DNA of 64,000 nucleotides, from assembly GCF_000327385.1 (NCBI RefSeq), contig NW_008708358.1:2551489-2615488 (forward strand), given 5' to 3'. The notes under the pieces were generated by a model that was not told the origin of the DNA, made no database searches, and worked only from the letters and a program-made list of their open reading frames with translations. Positions 37,201 to 49,924 of the stretch are shown here, piece after piece (the stretch's first letter is position 1; the number at the start of each line of letters is the position of its first letter). The DNA comes from Lottia gigantea. Lineage: Eukaryota; Mollusca; Gastropoda; Lottiidae. A program made the translations under genes and the position numbers.

Positions 37201-38552
37201 GTGAAGAGTTTCATCCAAAAACAGGGGACGAAGGCAAAAAATGAGCTATTGGTTCAATTGCATTAAGATTTCTTTAGACCTTTTTGTTATTTTCTTGAAA
37301 CTATTCTTTTCCGTCATTATATTTTTTTCTTCTATCATAATTCAAATATTAATCTAGAAGCTGACAAACCGAATTAGTTTCACTTCTTTGGTTTTAAAGG
37401 AAACTGTCCACTTAAAGATGAAAATGAAAATGCTAATACTTATATGAATAGAAAGTAGATGTCTTCTAATGACTTTGCAAAATACCAGTTTGTCTTACAT
37501 GTTCAAAATATATTCAAATTAAAAGAGGATAACCAACAGAATTACAAGGAGTTACCGATCAAGAAAGGTCAAAAAGTCTTTTTTGTTTACCCAGACTGTA
37601 CATACATGGGCATTTATGATTGGTTAAAACTCTTAATTATATGCAATAAGAACATAATGATATGATTTAGAATACATGATAATTCATTAGAAACACCAAT
37701 TAATCAAATAGTTTGCTTAATTTGACACTAAAAAATAAGACAAACCACCTTTAAAGTATAAAGTATGTTTGACATAATGGACGACATAATATGTTTTTTG
37801 ATTGATACCCAATTTATGCTACCAATTACTTTGGCAATTACACATTTCTATACGGGAAATACAAACGGTTTTTATATAAAGTAACATTTGAAGGAAGTCT
37901 TTGTTTTGTCTGAGCATGTTGTTTCAGTCTGAACTTTCATTGGCATATTCATTTTTCATCATTTACTGTATCCGGATACAGATATTATTTTACGTGTGGT
38001 TGTACCCCTTTAATTCAACAAACGTGAAAATCTGCTGATACAGCATTTTAAAAGTCTGAAGCGAGATCGAGGACAAACCGCCTACGTCGCTTGTCATTTT
38101 TTCTATCATCAAATTTTCTTAATGTCATTTATCTATCAATTTGTCTGTTAATATCTGAAGGTCGCTGGTATTAGTGTCATGAAGATTTATTGTCGACGTC
38201 GGGATTCGAACTCGATAACACCATTGTACCGACATAATGAGTTATACTTTAATATTGTATAGCAAATATTGAGAATGAGAAAGCTGTCTGGCTGACATTT
38301 CTGATCAAATCGATTTTTGAGTGGTGAGTTCAATATGTACAACCATGCAGCAACTGCTGTTCCATGGAGCAAGACATAAGTAATCCGAAATAGCAATGAT
38401 AACAATAGAGGCAACTAGCTTCGGTAAACTCCAGTGTCATTTTGACATGGTAGCAAAGAACTTTACTAGAACCTTGCAGTATATGACATCAAAAAAATCT
38501 TATCTCGATAAAGGAAATGAAAACGGTAAAGATTCCAAGGTTTGGGTAAACT

Positions 38553-38735
38553 CAAAACTATATTCTGACAATGTATCTGCTAGCTAGCAGAAAATCATAA
38601 TTTCGCATAACCGACCCAATCCTTTAACACGCTCATTACATTAATCTGATTGAAAAGGTTTTCGCAAATAAACTATATTCTGAAAATGTATCTGCTAGCA
38701 TGTAGAATATTATAATTTCGCCTTACCGACTGAGA
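38553..38735 (+). repeat. Two-copy tandem duplication, about 117 bases apart
   Basis: Both copies read aactatattctgacaatgta (or aaaatgta), tctgctagc, agaa(a/t)at(c/t)ataatttcgc and ttaccgac or taaccgac. It is a simple local duplication in intron 3. Confidence 0.75.
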
Positions 38736-39159
38736 CCCTACCCATTGTCTATTATAGCACTACTGGTATTTGTTATATTACGGGAAGAGTTATTGATATC
38801 AGAGTATGATGATTTATAGCTCTATCAACTTCTACCTGCTCAATATGTACAGAATAATATATCATTGAAACCCTTCAGGCACATTCTGGTACATGACTGC
38901 GTAATAAATTAACAGCTCGGCCAATCGATACAGATATGGACTTGCATATTATTCGGAATTGATCTGCTAACTTCCAAAAGTTTTTTTTTTGTATGGCCAT
39001 TTGGACAATTTTCGGCTAGCACAGATACGAACAAACTGAACAACTCTTTTGGCTGAATTGCAGAAAAGTGGATAATTTCAGCCCCAGAACTCCAAAATTT
39101 TCGTTTTTGGAAAGCTACATTTACGGGTCTAAAATGGAAGCTTGTTTTCGACAAATTGC

Positions 39160-39540
39160 AACCAAGCTCCATGTTGGTTACCATGCGTTTCTTGCCATCA
39201 ATCATTATATATAACGTGTAGCCTACATGATGGACAAGAAGACGTAAAACTCTGTTCTATTCTCTCGGTTCAGTATATTAGGTACTAACTGTTTTTCATT
39301 TGAAAATCTTAATTAAAGGTCCGTGATGTTAACTTTTTAGCTTGCTAGAGCTAGATAGTCTTTTTTCCAAGACAGTATTATCAAGCTTCATGTAGGTAAC
39401 AATGTATTTATTGCAAACGACCACTAAATAACATATACCATAATGAAATAACAATAATGATACACATTTAACAAGAGGACGTAACACTCCATTAAATTCC
39501 CTCTCAATCCAATATACTATGTACCAACTGTCCTTCCAAC
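39160..39540 (+). repeat. Two-copy duplication with a gacgtaaaactc motif
   Basis: Blocks at 39165-39300 (caagctccatgttggttacc, agacgtaaaactctgttct, gtatattaggtactaactg) recur at 39385-39530 (caagcttcatgtaggtaaca, ggacgtaacactccatt, atactatgtaccaactg). Spacing is about 235 bases. Confidence 0.6.
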
Positions 39541-40228
39541 CAAGTCTATTTGTGTCTGGATCAATATGGTAATCCACAGTATTATAATCTAATTGATCTG
39601 ACCTTTTCATGGTAGGCAGAGTACATTTTATACACATTACAGCTCTAGAAATACCAGTTTTATATCTCCATAATCAATGGTGCTTATCATAGTAAAACAG
39701 TACACGGAGTTGTACTTTAGTTGATGAAGGGGGTTGCCGGAAGTAGGGAACCAAACTCTTTGGTTAAATAAGGACCAGGGGCAAACTCCGTAAGGGGACT
39801 TATACAAGTTTATTGGAATAACTGATGATCAACAAATAAGGTGGGGTTTGGGATTTAGGGTGTTCCAACGCTCTGGTTATTTTTTATCAGAGTATATTAT
39901 GTACAATGAACTCCCTGTTAATCTATTGACCACAGACATTTTACAGAAAATTGGAATGATGCGAATTAGAAGCTATAAATGGCCTCGATACACATAAAAA
40001 GTATAGAAAAAGCTCTTTACAATTAAAGATAAAATAGGTGTTAATACAGCTATAAGATTTCCATTGCTGGCATCAAGGAAGTAACAATATTTGTTGTGAA
40101 TTGTGAACGATTGCCTGTCATTTTTCATGATGTAAAAGTACACGGGAGAGGACGAAATAAAAAAGTAATCTAACGTCAAATCTTACTTCGTGTACACAGA
40201 CATCATAGGAAAATACTTAATATGTTAA

Positions 40229-40350
40229 GCTAAAAGATGCCCTCACGCCATAGCGATTACCAGTTGCGTATGGTTACGAATATTTAAAATGGCTATTCTA
40301 TTTCGCAACCATACGTAACTGGTGATCTCTATGGTGTGAGTGCACCTTAA
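40229..40350. mobile_element. Foldback MITE, about 120 bases
   Basis: The left arm gccctcacgccatagcgatt, accagttgcgtatggttacg is inverted on the right as cgcaaccatacgtaactggt, gatctctatggtgtgagtgc. The arms are about 50 bases and roughly 85% paired with a short AT centre. The outer bases are taaaa and cttaaa. The superfamily is not clear. Confidence 0.75.
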
Positions 40351-40749
40351 AGTAATTCTTGCCCTTAGAATGAATATAACATTTAAATAATCAAACTTGA
40401 TCAATATGAGTATTATTTTATTCATCAGTGAACTTACCTGGTGTCATAACAAAACAACAGAATATATTAGAATCTCAATAACAATTTTAATTGCATGTTC
40501 ATTTTAAGACAATGGGTTGTAATTCTTTAAATATAAATGATAAAACAGATGATAAGACAAATTTGTCCTTTTGTATTTGTAATAGAATAAAAGAAAATAC
40601 AAAGAAAACAATCGTGAGCTTTTTGTGCTTTGACAATGCTGAAAACTGACTTGAAATTAAAGAAACATAAAATAGAATTAAAAAAAAAATACATTATCGA
40701 CAAGGATGGAATGTCAAGTATTTCAGATAGAAAACCGAGGTCCCTGAAG

Positions 40750-41018
40750 AATATTTTCAGTGCTTAATATCCAAGTTGTGATATCCATTAGGGTCGGTAA
40801 AAAGAGTGATATCGATTAAGGTCGGTTAAGTTGTGATATCGATTAGGGTCTGTTAAAGTTGTGATATCGATTAGGGTCGGTTAAAGTTGTGATATCGATT
40901 AGGGTCGGTTAAAGTTGTGATATCGATTAGGGTCGGTTAAAGTTGTGATATCGATTAGGGTCGGTTAAAGTTATGATATCGATTAGGGTCGGTTAAAGTT
41001 GTGATACCGATTAGGATA
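40750..41018 (+). repeat. 28-bp minisatellite, about nine units
   Basis: The unit is gttgtgatatcgattagggt followed by cggttaaa. The first two units are diverged, the middle five are nearly identical, and the last is changed at gatacc. Each unit has one ttaggg, which is incidental. Confidence 0.92.
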
Positions 41019-41434
41019 GAGTTTCAGATTGCAATTTGGATTCATTCACCTCACAAGACATGATTGTCTCCCTTTGGACAGAGATTTGTTAATATCGCTA
41101 ACATTATAAAATCACTTTGGTATTTCCATGAAGGTTAATAGAGGATGTAATAATTGTTTTCTGGACTTCTTTTGCTCCGATTTACAATTTTTTTTTTCAC
41201 CATAACGTTCAGCTATTTATTTTATTATAAAGATATTTCGAAAAACTTCGTCGCTAGGGCAGCTAATGTTGAAATATGAATATTCTTTTCAAATTAACAT
41301 ACATTAACATACATTAAACCGGAAGTTGCTATAAGAGACCTTGTCAGGGTTCCGCCATTTTGATTTACACCACAGCAGCATTCAGCACGTCACTTATTTC
41401 AGTTTATCATTATTATTATTTTGTATCTTTTCAG

Positions 41435-41681
41435 CACTTACTATGTTTATTACTACAAGCTCTGGCCTGTATCGCCTTAAATCCAGCATTTCACCAATGT
41501 CTACATGATGCGGATATCGCTGACATGTTGATGCAATTACTGCTCCCATCTGACGAATGGTACTATACCAACCACAGTACTAAGTATGCCAAATTTGTGA
41601 AGTACCATGCAGCAAGAATATTGGTGTATATGGGGCTGCTTCACAAACTGGGAGGACGGGTCGATCTTTTTGATAGAAAAC
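41435..41681 (+). CDS. ARM-like gene, fourth coding exon (armadillo-like repeat)
   Basis: The acceptor tttgtatcttttcag and donor gtaagtg bound 247 bases entering in phase 0 and leaving in phase 1. The product begins HLLCLLLQALACIALNPAFH and continues through QCLHDADIADMLMQLLLPSD, WYYTNHSTKYAKFVKYHAAR and ILVYMGLLHKLGGRVDLFDRK. Joined to the end of the previous exon it makes one continuous ARM-like repeat (helix, short turn, long Leu-rich helix with ALACIALNP, next helix). This is the best direct evidence that the two exons, 9.6 kb apart, belong together. ARM repeats are usually protein-interaction surfaces. No catalytic motif is visible here. Confidence 0.87.
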
Positions 41682-42243
41682 GTAAGTGTGTCATTATTTT
41701 TATTGGATAACAATGTTTAGTGTCATGAGTTTTCGATCTCCCGAAACATTTGCATCAAACACAGTGAATGTTAGGTGTATTCCACCATAGACCCTTATAT
41801 ATCTGGTGCTTTAGAAAATAGAGAACTCTCATTGATGCATCACCTAAAACGAGGGGGGAGTCTAAATGTATGATCGGAAATGGAAAAGCGCCGGGTAAAA
41901 TACTTTCAGAACGTGCTTTCGCTTGAAAATAACACATACGGATTTCTTCACATTTTGATTCAAGCATAGCAAATTATCCAGAATTTGCATAATGTTGGCA
42001 ATTTTATATCATAGTTTTATGGCAATTGTTGTTCTTAACTTACATTTACAACTTGTATTTTAAAAAGAGAAAATTATAAATATGTACTTCACGTTGTATT
42101 TTCTTCATCTTCTTGCACGTCAGCGCTCGTTGATAAATTAATTGCTTGCTAAAATTACGAGGGTTGTGATAGTTTTTATAAATCCTGTCAATGACAGTTA
42201 AAGACAGCCAATTAACTCATGTCTGCTTCGTTTTATTTTGCAG

Positions 42244-42407
42244 CATTTCAAGAATTGAACACGACGGGAACCACGAACTTGTTACAGGTTCATTCTCCTG
42301 AGGACAGTTTTATTGAGTTGATGGCAATGGGGCATATCATCATCTGGAGTCCTAATCACACCCTACATGCAGCGTCTTTAGAGGGGTTAATAGCCGAAAT
42401 TATTCAA
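42244..42407 (+). CDS. ARM-like gene, fifth coding exon
   Basis: The acceptor cttcgttttattttgcag and a gtaggt donor bound 164 bases. The opening CA completes a Pro codon begun by C at the end of the previous exon, and the exon leaves in phase 0 after Gln. The product reads FQELNTTGTTNLLQVHSPED, SFIELMAMGHIIIWSPNHTL, HAASLEGLIAEIIQ. The last part is again a helical repeat (HAASLEGLIAEII). The preceding intron is short (562 bases) and the next is 2.0 kb, so exons 4 to 6 form a compact cluster within a spread-out gene. Function is not recognised. Confidence 0.85.
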
Positions 42408-44420
42408 GTAGGTTAGGGTCGTTTCGGGGTTGGTGGGTATAAGGGTTTGGGCTGGGGGCTAATGTAACAGTTTTGTTGAATTTAAGGCATTTTATCATTT
42501 GACGTCCTTATCATATTCTTTGGAGCATCGTTAAAATACTAATGCACCCATAAGTTGTGTAGGGGATTGGTAATATCTACCAGAATGAGAAACCAATCTT
42601 TGTCTTGGGGCATGAACCACACCAATGACCTTTACCATATCTCCCCTTGTATCTCTGGCCAATGATCTTGAATCATAAATAATACCGGTTTGTTATTGAA
42701 AGTGTGATGGAAAGCGGATTAGATCTTAATGACAATTGAATAGTACAGATTAGTGGCAATATCGATTTCTGTATTCCTAACTAACCAATGATATCGGACC
42801 GGTCGTTATCAAATGTACTTTTATAGAAGTAATGTCATTTAGAATAATAGAAAATTCTCTGGAAAGATGTGGTCAACTGTTACTCGTGCATTCCAACTTG
42901 AAGGCATCCTGTTATTATGTATATTCATTATACGAGTATGGGCTTGTTTATTTATATAGGGGTGGTGGTTGGGTTGGGGTGGGTCAGAAACGAGGCTGGT
43001 CGGACTTTTGATCCCCACCTTCAAATTTTCTATCATTCAACATAGTGAAAGAAGTGTCTGTGGCCCGCTGAAAAATTTTGTGGCCCCCCTTCACCTAACA
43101 TTTCCGTCACTGTGCGCCGATTGATTATATATATATATAGTTTTTTAACAGTGTTTTTTGAAAGAAAAAAAAACTTCAGTAAGTAGGACACGCTGTTTCC
43201 TAAAATACCTCAGCGAAGTTGTAAGGTATTAATTGAATCTATTTAGGTGAGGAACGTGATTCTGAGAGCTTGGATACTATTAAATTTGAATCAGTTTGCA
43301 AAGAAAACATTAAGCAAGCTTAAAATAGACGCTGATCAAATAAAAACTTCTAGAATTGGAAATCGAAGCCAAATCAATCTTACCATCCTTTTTTTCGGTT
43401 TCTCGACATAACACACATTTTTTAAAACTCGGTTTCTTGTCTTGTAATTCAATTTTATTGTAAGATGGAATTTATCGCTCGATATTGCAGAAAATTTCGA
43501 TTTTTATCGCGTTTTTGTAGTAAAATGGAGCACTAATCATTTTACACGGGGAAAGAATTACCTGTAAGCTTCCATAAGCAACTCTGTGATCCCAAGTCTC
43601 AAATTTCATGGAAACGCCACTGCCACTGTTTCGTTGTTAATTAGCTCCCAATGGTGGAAAAAGTGGGGCTTTTAACTCTATTCCATTTGGTTGATTCTAA
43701 TTCTACTTACTCTGTACATTTAATGAAACATGTACATGCATTTAAAGCCTGATAATGGCACTAGTAACCTATAGCCTTAGGCAGGATAGGAATTATATGT
43801 TATATTATTACATGGCCAATAAACGTCTATAAATATCGATAACAGCTGAAGATTACGTTCGATAATCCCAGCCTAATTCAGGTTTTTACGTTTGTTTAGG
43901 TTCTTGAACTTTACGTGACTAGGATAATATCAGTAGGAAATAGTTACATTATGATTGTGTGTTCTCTAAATGAAGTTGTTTTAATAGAATGTGGGAGGGA
44001 TTCTGCTTAATAGTACAAACCATAATATTTATGGCGGAGAGTTAAGGGGACGTGTAAACCAAATGAGAAGTTATGGCGGAGGGTTAAGGGGACGTGTAAA
44101 CCAAATGAGTAGTTATGGCGGAGGGATAAGGGGGCGTGTTGATATATAACCCATCAGGTAAGGTGCTGGAAAAGAATCTGCTGAGTTCTGGGTTCTCATC
44201 CTATGCACTCGTCGAGCACCTCCTCTTTTAAGCCATGATTAAATAGCCCTCACCCTCCACTATCCAATTAAGGGTCAGGTCAGCTCCGTGAATTCACCCA
44301 CCCTACTACCCCCCCGTCCCCTCCTAAAGCCTAGGTATGTACGCTACTGTCGTTGTCGTTCAGTTGGTATAAATGATGTACATCAATTGATATTACATAC
44401 TTTTACTATATCTATTTCAG
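42408..44420. other. Intron 5 of the ARM-like gene (2.0 kb)
   Basis: It runs from a gtaggt donor to a ctatatctatttcag acceptor. It contains a G/T-rich stretch (42950-43000), a fragment resembling the gtggccc repeat (43060-43095), an aaacgccactg string near 43612 like an hAT terminus, and a 42-bp tandem repeat (44030-44142). Confidence 0.8.
44030..44142 (+). repeat. 42-bp tandem repeat, about 2.7 units
   Basis: The unit is tatggcggagggttaagggg, acgtgtaaaccaaatgagaa, gt. It lies 280 bases before the large exon 44421-46058, in intron 5. Confidence 0.88.
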
Positions 44421-46058
44421 GAGGCGATAGAGGAAGAAAAAGAAAATCAAAATCCAATCATTCATTTATCAGGATCCGTGCCAAGTCTGTATGCGGCTTC
44501 CGAAACCGACTACGGCCCACGACTTCGAACACGGATCATATCACCTATGGCGTCTTCCACGGATTCTTTTGATAAACTTAATGCGTTTCAGAACGCAACC
44601 GTAAGAGAATACATCTTTACTGCGTTACCCATTGTCGCTCATCCCATCATCGTTCTCCGACTGATTGCACATAAACTCTTTGGAAATATGATCCGTCGCA
44701 AAACCATGTACTCGGACGCCAAATTAAAACCTCCGAAAGTGGAACGTTTGGACGCATGTCCTCCACGACGGGACACTATCAGTGAGTGCTCAGGTGATCC
44801 GTTGTCTAAAAGACGGAAGGCGGATTTACAAGTTGTGATTTCGAACCCAATAGATCATAGTGCCCCGCATATGACAAAATCTACCAGTGTTCAAGAACGA
44901 GAACTCCATAATAAAGTGAACAATACCAATAAAAACGGAACGACCAAATACGCTTTACGTGCAATAGGAGAGAGCCTGGTGACGCCGCTTGATCTCAACA
45001 TACACCAAAGCCAAAACTCAGAACCATTGATAGACCCCAGTGATTCAATAGATCCCAAAGCATCCTCATCCAAAAAGCTCTTTCGTTGGCCGAGCAAACG
45101 TCGGTTGTCCAAACCAAGCATTGTGCATCAACAAAGCGTTCATCGCGATAGCATCGTTAGTATTGATGACGAGTTCGTTTCAAAGGAGCCGGAGTCGTTA
45201 GGCCAGGATGTGGATATTGTGGCCTTTCAAAGAGAACTGATCAACCTTCCAACGTTTGTGATGGAGACGCCGCCCGTGGATATTTCTCCAGTGTTTTCGC
45301 GGTCTAGCTCAGTGCCGGATAATCTAGCTTGTCGTACTGGTCGTACGGACACAGTGACCATTAATGGATCATTCAGCCAAATTGCTATCAGTGGAATGGA
45401 TCTGGAATCTAATCTGGATCAGTCAAAGAATGCTATAGTGACTCCGCCTCAATCCTTGGATCATTTAGTAACTGGATCATTAGTTACCATAACAACTACG
45501 GACTGTGATAATAATATTAACAATATCCCCATGGATTCGTTGGATGATTCGGATTCCCTCGTCGATAACGTCCCAACTAATATCGTGGTGCATTTTGAAG
45601 CTCCGAGCTCCCCGCAACCTTCTACCGGAAGTCAGAGCTCGCAGCATGTTGTGTTCGAATACCCGCCCAATTCAGTGTGTATGTCCATTCCGAATTCATC
45701 CTCGTGTTCACATCTTCTTCCAAATTCCGATTCCTTAACCCTTTCGAGTCCGGTTCAGTCTCAGCCCCAATCGTCGTTCCCATCTCAGCTGTCTCCGACC
45801 GCTGTCAGCCATTGCAGTTCCATTTCTTCTCAGTGTACGGCTAAAAGTAGCAGCCCATTAAACAGTCCTTTTGAAATTCCTTACACCCACCGCGGAATAT
45901 TGAAAGTGATGGAAACTTGGATATCTGTGTGTAGAGTGGATTTAGATGGAAATAACGTGATTGCTATGGAAACGCGAGACTTTCTGAAGAAACTGTCCAT
46001 ATTAGGGCACGATTACAAATTATGGTGCCAAAAAACCGGAGCATTGCTACATTTAGAG
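44421..46058 (+). CDS. ARM-like gene, sixth coding exon (large Ser/Pro-rich linker and C-terminal helical segment)
   Basis: The acceptor ctatatctatttcag and donor gtaggt bound 1638 bases (546 codons, phase 0 to 0), the longest open frame in the window. It opens with acidic EAIEEEKENQNP. A helical block follows (AFQNATVREYIFTALPIVAH, IIVLRLIAHKLFGNMIRRK). About 300 residues of low-complexity Ser/Pro/Gln-rich sequence come next, with two basic clusters (LSKRRKADL and KKLFRWPSKRRLSK) that could be nuclear-localisation or membrane-contact patches. A well-ordered segment ends the exon: YTHRGILKVMETWISVCRVD, NVIAMETRDFLKKLSILGHD, YKLWCQKTGALLHLE. It looks like a separate conserved helical domain. 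The exon is CpG-rich compared with the introns downstream. An N-terminal regulatory half of a larger enzyme is conceivable, but no catalytic motif is present. Confidence 0.88.
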
Positions 46059-48704
46059 GTAGGTTGTAATCGATATCTCTGTCTACCATATTAATAGGAA
46101 AACAAATAATAGAGGAGAGAAAAAAGGGGAAATATTTACAAGCTTTTGATGTGGAAAGTACTGTCACGAACTCACCGTCTGTAAGTGGGTATTAATATAG
46201 ATTTATTCTGAGCTCAATAATAAAAATACCGAAAATACCGTTATTGGCTATAGGGATTATACACAGGGTCAAGCTGACAAACCAGTAGCAGAGTGGAATC
46301 GTGTGTGCTGAAAGGGTTAACGTGCCCTGCTTGACATGCAGCTCTGACTACACTTGGGGTTTTTCATTTTCCTTGAAATACATAGATAAATAGATATTTA
46401 TAGCGGGTTTGAATAAGATGTCTTGTCGTTCAAACACATGGGCAGTTGCAAAAATGAAAGAAAAGAAAAACTTCATTTGCTAATAAAATGTACTAAGTAG
46501 CAGGACATAAAACTCCAGTTGATTAAATAAAATATTCATCTGAATACAGATTATAACACAACTCAGACATTATCCACACATTAGAATTATTAGTACAAAA
46601 AGATCAACTTGTAATCAGACCAGATGCCGCCTGTGGGCAAATAATGAAGAATTGATCATAGACGTTGTCATTGTCACTATAGATTTCATGTATGGTACAT
46701 TAGTCAATTACTATACAGAAATACTGCCCACAGGCATTCCAACTCGACCTCAAGTTCACTACTGATAGCTTCAATATTGTTTGATAAGGTGGTGCCTAAA
46801 GAGTTAATTATCACCAAGTTTGTATTCAAGCTGCTCTCCAAATCGTTCTGTACATTTCTTAATTGGTTGTTCTTTTATCACAGCTCAAAATAAAATTCGA
46901 CAGTAGTTACCCCAATCCAAATAGCAAGTTGCTGTAGAATCACATTAAGAAAACCAACATTAACCTTTCTATACGCAATCCATAGGTAAAGATATCAGTG
47001 AAGTAAACATGGAAGTAGTGAATTAGTCATCCGGGACAATTCATATTGGAAATGAACGATATAGACAGTTGTCTTCAGAATCTAGCGTTGAGAAGGACAT
47101 CATCTAACCAATATCAAGTTTTACTCTCAATAATATAAGACAACATGGATTTGTCAGTCGTAATTCAAAAACCACTGTGTAAAATGAAGAATCTATATAA
47201 GATTGTCATAATCAAACCTTCAACCATGTCCATACTCCATACTTTAAACTCACTTTGCTCTGTCACTATATAAACTTCATGACGAATTCCCAAACATCTA
47301 TACTAAATGTTTGGTGACAGCTTACAAAATAAATAAAAATCTTAGCAATGTTCTTGTCCATGGTAGATTAGATCCCCTTTCATTAACTCCCTGAATCAAT
47401 CGCTTTGCATTTCTGAATTATTTGTTTATCTTGTAAATCTCTCCGGAAGTAGGTAATTTTCTATCAAATTGATGTATTCCAATGCTGTAATTGACAGTCC
47501 CTACTGTCCCAGTGCTTCTATATGAGAGTTTCTCTTATAAATCCTTATACTATGCTCTTTCACTATGCTCAGCTCTGTCATTCAGTATTAAGCTTATATA
47601 AGAGGTATTGAATAAGGATTTAATTCCGTTAAGCCGAGTTAGCTCGTAATACTTTTTGTACACTGTTCGGCGCAAATTGTTTCTCCAACCCAACGTGTCT
47701 CTCCCTATGTCTCTCCGCTCTTCCTTTCCACCCCCTATTTGTCTGTGTCTGATGTAGAATAACTAAGTGATTAAGAGAATATAATTATACTGGAATTATA
47801 TTAACCAGTTGACATACCTCGAAGCTAGTCATTACCACATGATGTGATGACTGCCTTCACTTTATATATACATAATATAAATAATATATACATACATAAT
47901 TAATTAGTATGCATGCATAATTAAATGGTTGCCATTCGTTTGATCAATTGTACTTTTAAACGGGATTTTTTTTTAGCTAAGACAATCAGTAATAGTGTTC
48001 ACAGCTCACCTTCGACATTTTAGCCTTCAAATCCATGTATGTCTTATCCGCGTTTGCATGTTGAAATAACGACTCGTCATTTCTTCAGCTCTGCTATATG
48101 TAGAAAATACCTAATATATAGAAATAAATAGAAAATAAAATTCCTAGTTTGGGGAATTATGCGATTTTAGTACATTTCTAGTACTTCTGAACTATACTTC
48201 TATAACTATAAGCCTAGACATTGGGAAATATTGACATACATGTTACTTGGTTTTCAATAAGATGTCCGGTATTGCTGATAAGGCAATCCGCTGCCATGTA
48301 ATGGTGGAGAAGCCTTCGTGGAATTTCTCAGGCATCGGGAAAGATACGAAACAGACTTAAAAGACAAATGAATCAATTTGTTTTACTCTCTTTATCAAAA
48401 CACAATCGTTGCTGTATACCAAGTGTTTCTTTTTAATGTTAAAAAAATCAATTTCTAGTACATTTTCTTAATAGATTTACCATTGACCTTCATTTGACCT
48501 TCAAGTTTCTCCTCCAATTTTCAATATGTCTTGACGGAGTTTTCTGTTTTCGGTTTGTAAAGTAAGTTACTAATACATTAATGTATTTGTGGTAAAAATT
48601 CTGCCTTGTTTTCTTCTGTAATAACAAAATTCCAGCTTCGATATTCCAGACAATATGTTTATTGAGTATATCATGATTAAAGGGACATAACTCTTGCTTT
48701 GTAG
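46059..48704. other. Intron 6 of the ARM-like gene (2.6 kb)
   Basis: The intron lies between phase-0 splice sites. CpG density by eye is about 18 per kb, like the DNA to its left, and it falls just past its right end. It contains one dispersed gacgtaaaactcc-type motif (46503-46516) and AT-rich stretches near 47.86-47.93 kb. No gene is seen inside it. Confidence 0.75.
46503..46516 (+). repeat. Short dispersed motif ggacgtaaaactcc, example
   Basis: Here it reads ggacataaaactcc. Close matches occur at 11285, 17723, 23912, 39239 and 39477 (+) and 58892 (-). The flanks are not clearly alike, so it may be the conserved core of an old repeat family rather than a site. Confidence 0.45.
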
Positions 48705-48776
48705 GATTTAAACACTGGAGATAGTCATGATAAAGAAATTGATGGTGCTGACAATATTAATGGACAATACTCAAAG
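48705..48776 (+). CDS. ARM-like gene, seventh coding exon (24 codons)
   Basis: An acceptor ending ctttgtag and a strong donor gtaagtg enclose exactly 72 bases, phase 0 to phase 0, matching the phase left by the large exon. The product is DLNTGDSHDKEIDGADNI followed by NGQYSK: acidic, polar and probably a flexible loop. As a symmetric exon it could be skipped without changing frame. It sits at the left edge of the CpG-poor domain. The exon is short, so support comes from the pairing of good signals and exact phase rather than recognisable protein sequence. Confidence 0.62.
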
Positions 48777-49375
48777 GTAAGTGATATAAGGTTCGAATCT
48801 AGCGCTGTATTGTAAATTTTAGATGCTCCTACCTGTGTTATTTCACCTGAATGTTTTACTTTACCTGTAATTAGCTGAACCAGGTGTAATAAGGAGTACT
48901 GATGTCAGCAGAAACTGACCATTTTACATTGGATTAACATCATGCAGGAACATAGTTTACTTTCTTTTGCAGATTTGTTTTAAAGTGACCTCTTTGTTGA
49001 ATATGTTAATTAGTATATTAAACAATAATTCATTTAGCCAGCAAGAAAACAGTCAAGTAGTCAAGAAAGGGGCTGGGAGAGGGGAATGATTGGATGTTTC
49101 ACATCAACTTTAAACATTTATAACAAAACACTAATATATATAAACTGTATTTGTCACTAGGAGACTACACAATGTGAATATGAAAATTATATAATTGAAT
49201 AATGAATAAAGGAAGGGTGAAAGCTTTGATAGATTGTGAATGGATGTAGAAAAGTAGAAAAGAATATCTCATTAATAAACTAAAATTTAAACCTCTACTT
49301 TGGGGGAGAATAGTAGAATGAAATTATACTATAAAAGGCCAAAATAAACAAATTTTTAAGTTTAATATTTTACAG

Positions 49376-49398
49376 GGGCATGGTCACATCAAACATAG
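49376..49398 (+). CDS. Candidate 23-base micro-exon of the ARM-like gene
   Basis: The acceptor tttaatattttacag is good. The segment reads GHGHIKH plus AG in phase 0 and is followed by gtggat. It enters in phase 0, matching the exit of exon 48705-48776, and leaves in phase 2, matching the entry of the candidate exon at 51126, where AG+G makes Arg. Only the phase logic and splice-like signals support it, and a 23-base match in 2 kb could arise by chance. Two adjacent His-containing dipeptides give no functional clue. Confidence 0.25.
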
Positions 49399-49924
49399 GT
49401 GGATCAATTCTTTTAGAGAGATTAAATCATTATGGTTTACATTTGTTTATGGAGTACCCAAAGACATCGAGTAGTTATAATTAATTTCTTTGTGATCAGA
49501 CCCAGTCTGAAATCTATGTTATAAAATTCTATTAAATTTGAACTCTGCATTTACTAAGGTTGATTGCAATAGCAGATTTTAATATTAACAATCAACTTTT
49601 TTTCAAGTTATTGTAATTACATTGTAAAAAGATCAAAGAAATTTGACATCAAATGCAACAAGATGATTTGTAAATGCCAGACATGAGAGCTCTCTTTCTT
49701 TGAAGATTAGAAATTGACACCCATTTTACATAGCCTACAGATGAAACAATTTAAATCTAGAATTACAATTACAAAAAGACATGTTAAAAAATGCTCAGTG
49801 CAATAATTGTAGAGAAATATAGAAAAATTAAAACAAAACTTGACACTCTGATTTTCAAACATTCTTCAGGCATTAAAGCCTTTATTCATACAATTGATCT
49901 TCTATATTCCTATACACCTCTGAA

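Larger units (their letters stand above)
31831..41434. other. Intron 3 of the ARM-like gene (9.6 kb)
   Basis: It lies between a gtaagt donor and a tttgtatcttttcag acceptor. It holds the 31-bp ATTGG array (33835-34215), a two-copy duplication (38553-38735), a second duplication (39160-39540), a foldback element (40229-40350) and a 28-bp array (40770-41015). Between 32.7 and 36.8 kb there are several 60-150-codon open frames on both strands. None shows a family motif, so I leave them uncalled. Confidence 0.75.

Noticed and set aside
40750-41018. Interstitial telomere repeat
   Set aside because: There is one ttaggg per 28-base unit and never tandem ttaggg hexamers.
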